Shown here: one piece after another, positions 1-5,430 of the stretch
How positions within the stretch are numbered: the stretch's first letter is position 1
Layout of the letters: every line of letters starts with the position of its first letter
Source: Betaproteobacteria bacterium UBA3031
Lineage (GTDB): Bacteria > Pseudomonadota > Gammaproteobacteria > Burkholderiales > Eutrophovitaceae
DNA length: 5,430 bases
Direction of reading: 5' to 3'
Assembly: GCA_002367635.1 (NCBI GenBank)
Contig: DFDI01000080.1
Span: 15,046-20,475, forward strand
The notes under the pieces: model-generated
The model's input: the letters and a program-made list of their open reading frames with translations, nothing else
What the model was told of the DNA's origin: nothing
Databases searched by the model: none
Position numbers and translations under genes: made by a program

Positions 1-353
1 TGGCGATTTTCCCTGGAGTCTCTCGATCGGGAGCCACGATCATTGGTGGGCTGACCATCGGATTGTCCCGGAAAACTGCTACGCTATTCTCTTTCCTGTT
101 AGCGATTCCGACGATGTTTGCTGCTACAATTTTTGATCTGATGCAAACTCCAGAACTGTTAACGGCATCAGCGCTACCCGCACTCTCCTTGGGCTTTTGC
201 GTAGCCTTCATCACAGCACTGATGACAGTCAAGGTTCTCATTAACTTTGTGTCAAAACACAGCTTCAAACCCTTTGGGTACTACAGAATAATTTTTGGCG
301 TTATGATTCTTCTCACGTGGGAGTCGGGGCTCATAGACTGGCCATCAGTCTAA
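1..353 (+). CDS. uppP: Undecaprenyl-diphosphate phosphatase (UppP/BacA), C-terminal part, 5' end outside window
   Basis: This inner-membrane enzyme removes a phosphate from undecaprenyl diphosphate to recycle the lipid carrier used for peptidoglycan and other envelope polymers; extra copies are linked to bacitracin resistance. The frame is open from the first bases, with codons starting at position 3. It begins with AIFPGVSRSGATIIGG, which contains the family's PGxSRSG signature, whose arginine and serines belong to the active site. About 116 residues are visible of the usual ~270. After the motif come hydrophobic stretches typical of the C-terminal membrane helices (around ATLFSFLLAIPTMFAATIF, LPALSLGFCVAFITALMTV and YRIIFGVMILLTW), then a short tail ending in TAA at 351-353. 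A TTG at position 63 is only an internal codon, because homology extends upstream of it. The gene converges on the rhodanese-like gene with a 26-nt gap. Identification is firm; the start and N-terminal half cannot be seen. Confidence 0.95.
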   Translation, partial: AIFPGVSRSGATIIGGLTIGLSRKTATLFSFLLAIPTMFAATIFDLMQTPELLTASALPALSLGFCVAFITALMTVKVLINFVSKHSFKPFGYYRIIFGVMILLTWESGLIDWPSV

Positions 354-379
354 CGTAGATGCCGTTCCTTACGGATGGA

Positions 380-796
380 TCAACCCTGAATCCAGGGTAA
401 TTTACAAAACTTCCAACCTGCAACCGTTCCACGGTGTCCGGAAGAATCCCTATCCCCTTCAAATCCATCGAGAATATTTATGGCTTTTGTGTAGCCCACA
501 CTGGCCGCCAATGATGCTGCGGCGTGCGATCGAGCACCACTGCGACACAGAAACATAACATAGGCATCGCTGGGAACCGTTTTCTGGAGCTGGGTTAAAA
601 AAGCTTCATTCAGCTCACCGGTTGGGAAAGACTGCCACTCAATCTGAACCGAACCAGGGACAGCGCCAACGTACGCCCATTCTGCTCTGGTTCGAACATC
701 CACAACACATGCGGACGATTCATTTTCAAGAATAAACTGAGTTTCGAGTGGTGTTGACGCACCAAAATAGCTCAAACTCGAGCTCCGCCCCCGCAT
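380..796 (-). CDS. Single-domain rhodanese-like protein
   Basis: The product is a small, probably cytoplasmic, rhodanese-fold protein of 138 residues. The domain starts near residue 15 and shows VVDVRTRAEW (Asp33 in the conserved DVR element), IEWQSFP, and the loop CRSGARS with the likely catalytic cysteine at residue 84. It ends with LDGFEGDRD...GHRGTVAGWK..LPW, a tail I recall from proteobacterial homologues that often sit beside glnA. A six-residue loop starting with Cys suits sulfur transfer from thiosulfate or persulfide, but the substrate is unknown. The frame stays open upstream to an ATG at 896-898, giving 172 residues. I prefer the ATG at 794-796 because GAGGG lies 7 nt upstream and the longer form adds residues with no domain match and runs across the NtrC sites. 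An ATG at 827-829 (149 aa, weaker GGGTG close by) is the main alternative. The gene is divergent from glnA, and whether NtrC affects it is unknown. Confidence 0.88.
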   Translation of the reverse strand: MRGRSSSLSYFGASTPLETQFILENESSACVVDVRTRAEWAYVGAVPGSVQIEWQSFPTGELNEAFLTQLQKTVPSDAYVMFLCRSGARSHAAASLAASVGYTKAINILDGFEGDRDSSGHRGTVAGWKFCKLPWIQG

Positions 797-864
797 TTTA
801 ATACCCTCGATCACGACATTAAGGTCCATTTTCACCCAATCCCATACACGCACCACTTCAAAAA

Positions 865-879
865 GCGCTATATTGGTGC
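865..879 (+). promoter_or_regulatory. NtrC enhancer site, distal (about -128)
   Basis: GCGCTATATTGGTGC fits the NtrC dyad GCAC-N7-GTGC with one mismatch (GCGC for GCAC) in the left half. It differs by that one base from the enteric glnA enhancer site as I recall it. Its centre (872) lies exactly 30 bp, about three helical turns, from the centre of the proximal site, so two NtrC dimers would sit on the same DNA face and cooperate. Relative to the predicted glnA start near 1000 the centre is at about -128. Confidence 0.75.
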
Positions 880-890
880 ATAAAAAGTTA

Positions 891-913
891 TTTCGCACTA
901 AATTAGTGCGAAA
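891..913 (+). promoter_or_regulatory. NtrC enhancer site, proximal (about -98), perfect 23-bp palindrome
   Basis: Two perfect 11-base arms, TTTCGCACTAA and TTAGTGCGAAA, flank a single central A at 902. The core GCAC-TAAATTA-GTGC (895-909) matches the NtrC consensus GCAC-N7-GTGC fully, so this should be the high-affinity site. It lies about 98 bp upstream of the predicted sigma-54 start, a typical enhancer distance for glnA promoters in Proteobacteria. The symmetry fits a dimeric regulator; neither side carries a T-run, so it does not look like a terminator. Confidence 0.85.
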
Positions 914-936
914 ACATCATCTTTGAGACATCCAAA

Positions 937-951
937 GGGCTATATTGCCCT
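937..951 (+). promoter_or_regulatory. Possible weak third NtrC-like element or inverted repeat
   Basis: GGGCTATATTGCCCT shares the 9-mer GCTATATTG with the distal NtrC site 72 bp upstream and is itself an inverted repeat (AGGGC, 6-base centre, GCCCT at 936-951). Its centre, about 944, is 42 bp (four turns) from the proximal enhancer and at about -56 from the predicted start. It lacks the GTGC half, so strong NtrC binding is unlikely. Enteric glnA has weak sites in the equivalent interval that dampen activation; a similar role here is only an inference. Confidence 0.3.
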
Positions 952-973
952 AGAAATTGTGGTTAGTATAGCC

Positions 974-989
974 TGGCATAGTTTATGCA
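974..989 (+). promoter_or_regulatory. Sigma-54 (-24/-12) promoter of glnA
   Basis: TGGCATAGTTTATGCA matches the RpoN promoter consensus TGGCAC-N5-TTGCA, with the invariant GG (975-976) and GC (987-988) separated by the required 10 bases. The -12 element reads ATGCA rather than TTGCA. Counting from the -12 C, transcription should start near 1000, giving a leader of about 60 nt before glnA. The upstream paired NtrC sites strongly support this call, since sigma-54 promoters need such an activator. Confidence 0.88.
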
Positions 990-1049
990 TTAAAAGAGTG
1001 TGGTGAATAAATACCGACTTACTCAAATATTTCAATAATTTAAAGCTTT

Positions 1050-1054
1050 AGGAG
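1050..1054 (+). promoter_or_regulatory. Ribosome binding site of glnA
   Basis: AGGAG lies 6 nt upstream of the ATG at 1061. This strong Shine-Dalgarno sequence fixes the glnA start and suits a highly expressed enzyme. Confidence 0.8.
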
Positions 1055-1060
1055 AACAAA

Positions 1061-2473
1061 ATGGCATCACCCTCTGATGTACTCAAGATGATCGCTGACA
1101 ATGATGTCAAATTCGTCGATCTTCGTTTTACGGATACTCTCGGCAAAGAACAACACGTGTCAGTCCCAATCAGTCAGTTCGGCACAAGTCAATTTGAAGA
1201 TGGGCATGCCTTTGATGGCTCATCAATTTCAGGCTGGAAAGGCATTCAAGCCTCCGATATGTTATTGGTACCGGACCCAGATTCGGCGCGCATCGACCCG
1301 TTTACGGACGAGCCTGTTTTAAACATCAGTTGTGATGTTATCGAGCCATTAGATGGCAAGGGATACGATCGGGATCCCAGGTCAATTGCAAAAAGAGCAG
1401 AAGCCTACCTCCAGTCCAGCGGCATTGGTGACACTGCCTATTTCGGACCTGAACCAGAATTTTTTGTATTTGACAGCATTGCTTGGGATGTCAGCGCAAG
1501 CGGAAGCTTTGTAAAAATTAACTCTGAAGAGGCGCCGTGGTCCTCAGGACTAGAAATGGAAGGTGGGAACCTCGGACATCGACCAAGAACAAAAGGGGGT
1601 TACTTTCCTGTACCGCCAGTCGATTCACTGCAGGATCTAAGGAATGCCATATGTCTAGCTCTTGAGGCTCAAGGCGTGGAAGTCGAAGTGCACCACCACG
1701 AAGTAGCCGCGGCGGGTCAATGTGAAATTGGAACTAAATTCAATACGCTTGTGAAGCGGGCCGATTGGACCCAAATCTTAAAATACACCATTTGGAATAC
1801 AGCTCACTCCTATGGGAAAACAGCGACATTTATGCCGAAACCAATTGTAGGAGATAACGGGTCTGGCATGCACGTGCATCAATCCATATGGAAAGACGGA
1901 AAGAATTTATTTGCCGGCAACGAGTACGCGGGCCTTTCAGAAACTGCTCTATATTACATCGGCGGAATCATCAAACATGCTCGAGCCTTAAACGCAATTA
2001 CAAATCCAAGCACCAACTCATACAAGAGATTGGTGCCAGGTTTTGAGGCGCCAGTAAATCTAGCCTACTCCGCACGTAATCGATCTGCCTCCATCCGAAT
2101 TCCTCATGTCGCCAGTGACAAAGGTCGAAGAATTGAAACACGCTTCCCGGACGCCATGGCTAATCCGTACTTAGCGTTTACCGCGTTAATGATGGCAGGT
2201 CTCGATGGTATCGAAAATAAAATCCACCCGGGCGGACCAGTTGATCAAGACCTCTACACTATGAGCCCAGAAGAGCTATCCGAAATCCCAACAGTTTGCG
2301 GCTCACTTGAACAAGCACTGCAAGCATTGAGTGACGATCGAGCGTTCCTAACCAAGGGGGGCGTTATGTCTGACGACATGATTGATGCTTACATTGAACT
2401 CAAGATGGGAGAGGTCAATCGATACAACATGACAACGCATCCCGTTGAGTTCGATATGTATTACAGCTTGTAA
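1061..2473 (+). CDS. glnA: Glutamine synthetase type I (GSI-beta), adenylylatable
   Basis: This cytoplasmic dodecameric enzyme joins ammonia to glutamate using ATP and is the main entry of ammonium into metabolism at low nitrogen. The 470-residue length is normal for the family. The N-terminal beta-grasp domain carries FDGSSISGW (residues 51-59; Asp52 and the following loop complete the neighbour's active site). The catalytic domain shows GPEPEFFVF (metal ligands Glu131, Glu133), HHHE and QCE (Glu214, Glu222), NGSGMHVHQS (266-275, His271), the ATP-region NPSTNSYKRLVPGFEAP (315-331), NRSASIRIP (340-348) and RRIETRFPD (356-364, Glu359). DLYTMSPEE (397-405) contains Tyr399, equivalent to the tyrosine adenylylated by GlnE in enteric GS, and all ligands are present. 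It therefore looks active and controlled by covalent modification. Transcription is probably driven by sigma-54 and NtrC-P, and a terminator follows directly. The C-terminus MTTHPVEFDMYYSL recalls betaproteobacterial GS. Confidence 0.99.
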   Translation: MASPSDVLKMIADNDVKFVDLRFTDTLGKEQHVSVPISQFGTSQFEDGHAFDGSSISGWKGIQASDMLLVPDPDSARIDPFTDEPVLNISCDVIEPLDGKGYDRDPRSIAKRAEAYLQSSGIGDTAYFGPEPEFFVFDSIAWDVSASGSFVKINSEEAPWSSGLEMEGGNLGHRPRTKGGYFPVPPVDSLQDLRNAICLALEAQGVEVEVHHHEVAAAGQCEIGTKFNTLVKRADWTQILKYTIWNTAHSYGKTATFMPKPIVGDNGSGMHVHQSIWKDGKNLFAGNEYAGLSETALYYIGGIIKHARALNAITNPSTNSYKRLVPGFEAPVNLAYSARNRSASIRIPHVASDKGRRIETRFPDAMANPYLAFTALMMAGLDGIENKIHPGGPVDQDLYTMSPEELSEIPTVCGSLEQALQALSDDRAFLTKGGVMSDDMIDAYIELKMGEVNRYNMTTHPVEFDMYYSL

Positions 2474-2487
2474 CGTTAAAATTAAAG

Positions 2488-2520
2488 CGCTGCGGCTACA
2501 GACTGCTGCAGCGTTTTTTT
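2488..2520 (+). terminator. Rho-independent terminator after glnA
   Basis: A 9-bp stem pairs CGCTGCGGC (2488-2496) with GCTGCAGCG (2505-2513), with one G-U pair and an 8-base loop, and is followed at once by seven Ts (2514-2520). It begins 14 nt after the glnA stop. It should end most glnA transcripts and let only partial read-through reach ntrB. Enteric glnA-glnL uses a comparable arrangement. Confidence 0.88.
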
Positions 2521-2582
2521 CTTAGGTATTTTTTACATGCAATACAAAAAAATATCCGGAACACTAATGCTTCGAGTCAAAA

Positions 2583-3671
2583 ATGAACGCATTTAAAGAG
2601 TTTTCTGCGTTTCCCGGACTTGAGCTCCTATCTGCGGCAGTGGTGCTGATCGACAAACACAACTGCATCAGCTATATCAATCCTGCGGCAGAACATCTTT
2701 TCGACGTGAGCAGAAAGAGCGCCGAGCAATGGTCATTAAAAAGACTTTTCTTAAATCCAAGTGCATTACTAATTAGTATTGAACATGCACGAAAGTATCG
2801 CTGCAGCTACATTCAACATGAGATTCCATTTCAAATTCACGACCAAAAGAAAATTGAGCTCTCTTTTACATTAACCCCTGTAGAGGACGTCAACGAGCAT
2901 GAGTTTCTGATCGAGTTTTCCTGCCCATCGCAGCAAACAAAGATTGCTCGTGAGCAACGTATCATTTTGGAAACAAACCACAGCAGGGAATTAATAAGAA
3001 ACTTAGCGCACGAAATCAAAAATCCGCTCGGCGCCCTTAGGGGAGCCGCACAACTTCTCGATCACGAATTAGATCGAGAAGAGCTTCACGAATACACCTC
3101 CGTAATCATCAAAGAGGCTGACCGACTAAAAAACTTACTTGACCGGCTACTAACGCCTCACAAGATCCCTCAAATGATCGAATTCAATATTCATGAGGTA
3201 CTCGAACGAGTTCGGTCCGTAATTCTTGCAGAGTTCTCATCGGGGCTCCGCATAGAGAGGGACTACGACTTGAGCCTACCCGACTTAGTGGGTGACGACC
3301 AACAGATCACGCAATCGATTCTAAACATAACGCGCAATGCGGCTCAAGCACTATGTGGTCGAGGCCTCATTAAGATGAAAACAAGAGTTACTCGTCGAGT
3401 AACAATGGCAAATCAATTTTTCAAATTAGGACTGTTAATAGAGATTTCTGACAATGGGCCTGGAATACCTAAATCCTTAATAGACAAAATATTTTTTCCG
3501 CTTATTTCAGGAAAACATGATGGTAGCGGACTCGGCTTGTCATTGTCACAAACCTTTATCAGCCACCACAGCGGAACCATAGATGTTGAATCACAGCCGG
3601 GACATACATGTTTCACGGTTCTCATCCCTATAAAACCCTCACAGAATTCAGGAGAACGAGCGAATGGCTAA
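2583..3671 (+). CDS. ntrB: Nitrogen regulation sensor histidine kinase/phosphatase NtrB
   Basis: NtrB (also GlnL) is a soluble histidine kinase that phosphorylates NtrC at low nitrogen and, when bound by PII, promotes its dephosphorylation. The 362-residue protein has no membrane segments. A PAS domain covers about residues 12-112 (VLIDKHNCISYINPAAEHLF). The dimerisation/phosphoacceptor domain has LAHEIKNPLGALRGAAQLL (141-159) with His143 as the autophosphorylation site. The ATPase domain shows the N box (SILNITRNAAQAL; Asn248, Asn252), DNGPGI (G1, 290-295), FFPLISGK (F box, 304-311) and GSGLGLSLSQ (G2, 314-323). All motifs are intact, and similarity to enteric GlnL is clear along the length. 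The start is the least sure part: no good Shine-Dalgarno precedes 2583, but the N-terminal length before the PAS domain fits the family. It lies 109 nt after glnA, beyond a terminator, and its end overlaps ntrC by 8 nt, indicating coupled translation. No convincing promoter of its own was seen. Confidence 0.97.
   Translation: MNAFKEFSAFPGLELLSAAVVLIDKHNCISYINPAAEHLFDVSRKSAEQWSLKRLFLNPSALLISIEHARKYRCSYIQHEIPFQIHDQKKIELSFTLTPVEDVNEHEFLIEFSCPSQQTKIAREQRIILETNHSRELIRNLAHEIKNPLGALRGAAQLLDHELDREELHEYTSVIIKEADRLKNLLDRLLTPHKIPQMIEFNIHEVLERVRSVILAEFSSGLRIERDYDLSLPDLVGDDQQITQSILNITRNAAQALCGRGLIKMKTRVTRRVTMANQFFKLGLLIEISDNGPGIPKSLIDKIFFPLISGKHDGSGLGLSLSQTFISHHSGTIDVESQPGHTCFTVLIPIKPSQNSGERANG
3650..3654 (+). 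promoter_or_regulatory. Ribosome binding site of ntrC inside the ntrB 3' end
   Basis: AGGAG lies 9 nt before the ATG at 3664, inside the last codons of ntrB. Together with the overlap ATGGCTAA, in which the ntrB stop lies just after the ntrC start, it supports this start and translational coupling of kinase and regulator. Confidence 0.7.
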
Positions 3672-5064
3672 GGTTTGGATTGTAGACGATGACGAGTCTA
3701 TCCGATGGGTTTTCGAAAAGACATTGATAAGAGAAAATATTGACTTTCGCTTATTCTCCTCCGCTGAGGAAGCAAGCGCCGCCCTAACCTCAGACAAACC
3801 TTCAGTGGTCGTCAGTGACATTCGAATGAGTGGCGATAGCGGCCTAGATCTTCTGAATGAGATTAATGCAAAATTACCAAAGGTGCCGACCATCATCATG
3901 ACCGCGCACTCGGACTTAGACAGCGCGGTAGCGGCCTTTCAAAGAGGGGCGTTCGAATACCTTGCAAAACCGTTTGACATTGATACGGCAGTGGAACTCA
4001 TCAGACGAGCCATAAAAAAAAGTCATGAGCGAACATCGACGTCCGAGAATACCTCCAATCCCAATGGCCTCCTGGGCCAAGCAAAGTCCATGCAAGACGT
4101 CTTTCGTACGATCGGGCGCTTGTCTCAGACGGACGCAACAGTACTTATTACCGGGGAGTCAGGCACAGGAAAAGAATTAATCGCTCAGGCACTGCATCAA
4201 CACAGCGAACGAAGAAACAAACCCTTTGTTGCTATTAACACTGCATCCATACCGAAGGAGTTGCTCGAATCCGAATTGTTTGGCCACGAACGTGGCTCAT
4301 TCACTGGCGCCCAAGCGACCCGAAAAGGACGATTTGAACAAGCGGCGGGAGGCACACTATTCCTCGATGAAATAGGCGATATGCCTTCAGAGTTACAAAC
4401 CAGGCTACTCAGGGTTTTATCGGATGGTCACTACTACCGGGTCGGGGGACATGAACCACTAAAAGCTAACGTCCGAGTCCTCGCAGCGACACACCAACAC
4501 TTAGAGCAAAGAGTAGAGGAGGGCCTTTTTCGAGAAGATCTTTTTCACCGGCTTAATGTCATTAGGGTCAAAGTCCCACCTCTCAGAGAGAGGCATGAGG
4601 ACATCCCCTTACTTGCAGATTTTTTCTTGGAGAGGAATGCCTCAAAACTAAACGTAGCAAGAAAGATATTTACCGAAGAGGCCTTGGTTTATTTACAGAC
4701 TAAACCTTGGGCTGGGAACGTGCGTCAACTTGAGAACCTCTGCCATTGGGTAACCATCATGGCGCCTGGGGCATCGGTAGATATATCCGACCTTCCCAAG
4801 GACTTCAAACAAGAAGTTGATAAAACAACGGCTATCAATGAAGGATGGCATCAATTGTTGGGGAGAGAAGTCGACCAGCTCTTGCGTAACGGAACGACAG
4901 GAGTCTACGAAGCGCTTTCCAAAAATTTTGAAAAAGTACTGATATCAAAAGCACTAACATTTACTTCTGGTCGCAAGATAGAAGCCGCGAACTTACTGGG
5001 GATAGGAAGAAATACAATTGCCCGAAAAATATCAGAACTTGGCCTGTCATTCGACAAAAAGTAA
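3664..5064 (+). CDS. ntrC: Nitrogen regulation response regulator NtrC (sigma-54 activator)
   Basis: NtrC (also GlnG) is the DNA-binding activator of nitrogen-limitation genes. When phosphorylated by NtrB it oligomerises and uses ATP hydrolysis to open sigma-54 promoter complexes. The 466-residue protein has the standard three domains. The receiver domain (about 1-120) has the acidic pocket DDD (8-10), phosphoacceptor Asp52 in SDIRM, Thr80 and Lys102. The AAA+ domain (about 137-375) has Walker A GESGTGKE (164-171), the sigma-54-contact loop GSFTGA (211-216), Walker B LFLDEIGD (232-239), FREDLFHRLNVI with likely arginine fingers Arg290 and Arg296, and GNVRQLEN (351-358). The C-terminal Fis-type helix-turn-helix lies in GRKIEAANLLGIGRNTIARK (436-455). 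The loop reads GSFTGA where enteric NtrC has GAFTGA. Likely targets in this window are the paired sites upstream of glnA. It overlaps ntrB and is the last gene of the cluster. Confidence 0.98.
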   Translation: MAKVWIVDDDESIRWVFEKTLIRENIDFRLFSSAEEASAALTSDKPSVVVSDIRMSGDSGLDLLNEINAKLPKVPTIIMTAHSDLDSAVAAFQRGAFEYLAKPFDIDTAVELIRRAIKKSHERTSTSENTSNPNGLLGQAKSMQDVFRTIGRLSQTDATVLITGESGTGKELIAQALHQHSERRNKPFVAINTASIPKELLESELFGHERGSFTGAQATRKGRFEQAAGGTLFLDEIGDMPSELQTRLLRVLSDGHYYRVGGHEPLKANVRVLAATHQHLEQRVEEGLFREDLFHRLNVIRVKVPPLRERHEDIPLLADFFLERNASKLNVARKIFTEEALVYLQTKPWAGNVRQLENLCHWVTIMAPGASVDISDLPKDFKQEVDKTTAINEGWHQLLGREVDQLLRNGTTGVYEALSKNFEKVLISKALTFTSGRKIEAANLLGIGRNTIARKISELGLSFDKK

Positions 5065-5085
5065 ATCCGGCTTGTCGGGCAAAAC

Positions 5086-5101
5086 ACCTATCGCTTTAGG
5101 T
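5086..5101. terminator. Possible weak bidirectional terminator between ntrC and xthA
   Basis: In the 45-nt gap between the convergent stops, ACCTA (5086-5090) and TAGGT (5097-5101) form a 5-bp stem with a 6-base loop. On the minus strand it is followed by GTTTT; on the plus strand TT follows and AAAA precedes. The stem is short and AT-rich, so termination would be weak. It is listed because its position, where both converging transcripts end, is right. Confidence 0.35.
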
Positions 5102-5109
5102 TTAAACCA

Positions 5110-5430
5110 TTATTTGAAGCTGGCCATAACCGGCGCGTGATCGGACGGACGCTCCAATTTTCTGAATGACTTAAGCACCTCAACTGAAACGCATTTCTGG
5201 CGAGTGTTTTCCGACATCAATATGTGGTCAATCCTCAAACCAAGTTTACGTCTAAACGCATTCATTCGATAATCCCACCAGGTAAATCTGTCTTGCTCGC
5301 CCAAAAATCCATCTAGTCCATCATGAAAGCCCAGACTCAAAAGTTCTTGAAATAAATCACGCTCCTGCGTCGTACACAATACTTTCTCACGGAAGGTATC
5401 TGCGTCATAAACATCCTCTTCTTTAGGTGC
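5110..5430 (-). CDS. xthA: Exodeoxyribonuclease III (AP endonuclease, XthA family), C-terminal part, 5' end outside window
   Basis: The product belongs to the exonuclease III/endonuclease-exonuclease-phosphatase fold, which cuts DNA at abasic sites and trims 3' ends in base-excision repair. The frame is open to the right edge, giving 106 visible residues of a usual ~255-270. It starts APKEEDVYDADTFREKVLCTTQER, the region after the central catalytic block, and continues RFTWWDYRMNAFRRKLGLRIDHIL and LERPSDHAPVMASF before TAA at 5110-5112. The RIDH aspartate and the SDHAPV Asp-His pair are conserved catalytic or metal-site residues and are present here. A TTG codon at 5377-5379 can mimic a start, but similarity runs past it to the edge, so the true start lies outside. 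It converges on ntrC with a 45-nt gap. I recall the same neighbour after ntrC in betaproteobacteria. Nothing suggests that it takes part in nitrogen control. Confidence 0.93.
   Translation of the reverse strand, partial: APKEEDVYDADTFREKVLCTTQERDLFQELLSLGFHDGLDGFLGEQDRFTWWDYRMNAFRRKLGLRIDHILMSENTRQKCVSVEVLKSFRKLERPSDHAPVMASFK

Noticed and set aside
383..398. Perfect 6-bp inverted repeat ACCCTG-AATC-CAGGGT at the end of the rhodanese-like gene, between convergent stops
   Set aside because: It could form a hairpin, but neither strand has a T-run after it and most of it is coding, so a rho-independent terminator is not supported.
957..984. Possible sigma-70 promoter for glnA (TTGTGG, 16-base spacer, TAGTTT)
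   Set aside because: The -35 and -10 boxes both match poorly, and the -10 overlaps the much better sigma-54 element. An analogue of enteric glnAp1 cannot be claimed.
1101..1322. Overlapping 73-residue reading frame inside glnA, and similar frames inside ntrB and ntrC
   Set aside because: They lie entirely within strongly conserved genes in other frames, show no recognisable domain and are explained as shadow frames.
2532..2558. Possible promoter for ntrBC in the glnA-ntrB gap (TTTACA followed by TATCCG)
   Set aside because: The spacing is short (15 bases) and the -10 box is weak in an A/T-rich stretch. There is also no -24/-12 element or NtrC dyad in the gap.
5052..5077. Six-base inverted repeat CGACAA/TTGTCG spanning the ntrC stop
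   Set aside because: The 14-base loop and the lack of a T-run make it a poor terminator; the arms may be chance.
5099..5108. Ten-base palindrome GGTTTAAACC between ntrC and xthA
   Set aside because: It is short, AT-rich and isolated, with no matching half-sites nearby, so it is probably chance.

Overview
This window is a bacterial chromosomal segment carrying the classic nitrogen-regulation cluster glnA-ntrB-ntrC, flanked by conserved housekeeping genes. The coding density is high. The layout (uppP, rhodanese-like gene, glnA, ntrB, ntrC, convergent exodeoxyribonuclease III) and several protein details point to Proteobacteria, most likely Betaproteobacteria. The glutamine synthetase N-terminus with FVDLRFTDTLGKEQHVSVP and its C-terminus MTTHPVEFDMYYSL resemble betaproteobacterial GSI enzymes as I remember them. 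This placement is inference without a database search. Base composition looks near even, and nothing suggests recent transfer.

Layout. Positions 1-353 (+) hold the C-terminal part of undecaprenyl-diphosphate phosphatase (uppP/bacA), cut by the left edge. Positions 380-796 (-) hold a single-domain rhodanese-like protein, convergent with uppP. Positions 797-1060 are an intergenic control region between divergent genes. It holds two NtrC-type enhancer sites centred at 872 and 902, a weaker related element at 937-951, and a sigma-54 (-24/-12) promoter at 974-989. Then follow glnA (1061-2473, +), a rho-independent terminator (2488-2520), ntrB (2583-3671, +) and ntrC (3664-5064, +, overlapping ntrB by 8 nt). 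A short convergent gap leads to the C-terminal part of an exodeoxyribonuclease III gene (5110-5430, -), cut by the right edge.

How the genes work together. Glutamine synthetase makes glutamine from glutamate and ammonia. NtrB, normally governed by PII, phosphorylates NtrC under nitrogen limitation. NtrC-P would bind the paired enhancers upstream of glnA and drive sigma-54 RNA polymerase from the -24/-12 promoter. The target of the two-component system therefore sits directly upstream of its regulators, as in the enteric glnALG operon. The terminator after glnA would limit read-through, keeping GS abundant and the regulators scarce.

I found no undescribed system here. The region is ordinary core genome. 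The most informative non-coding signal is the enhancer-promoter architecture at 865-989, which closely matches the geometry of enteric glnAp2.
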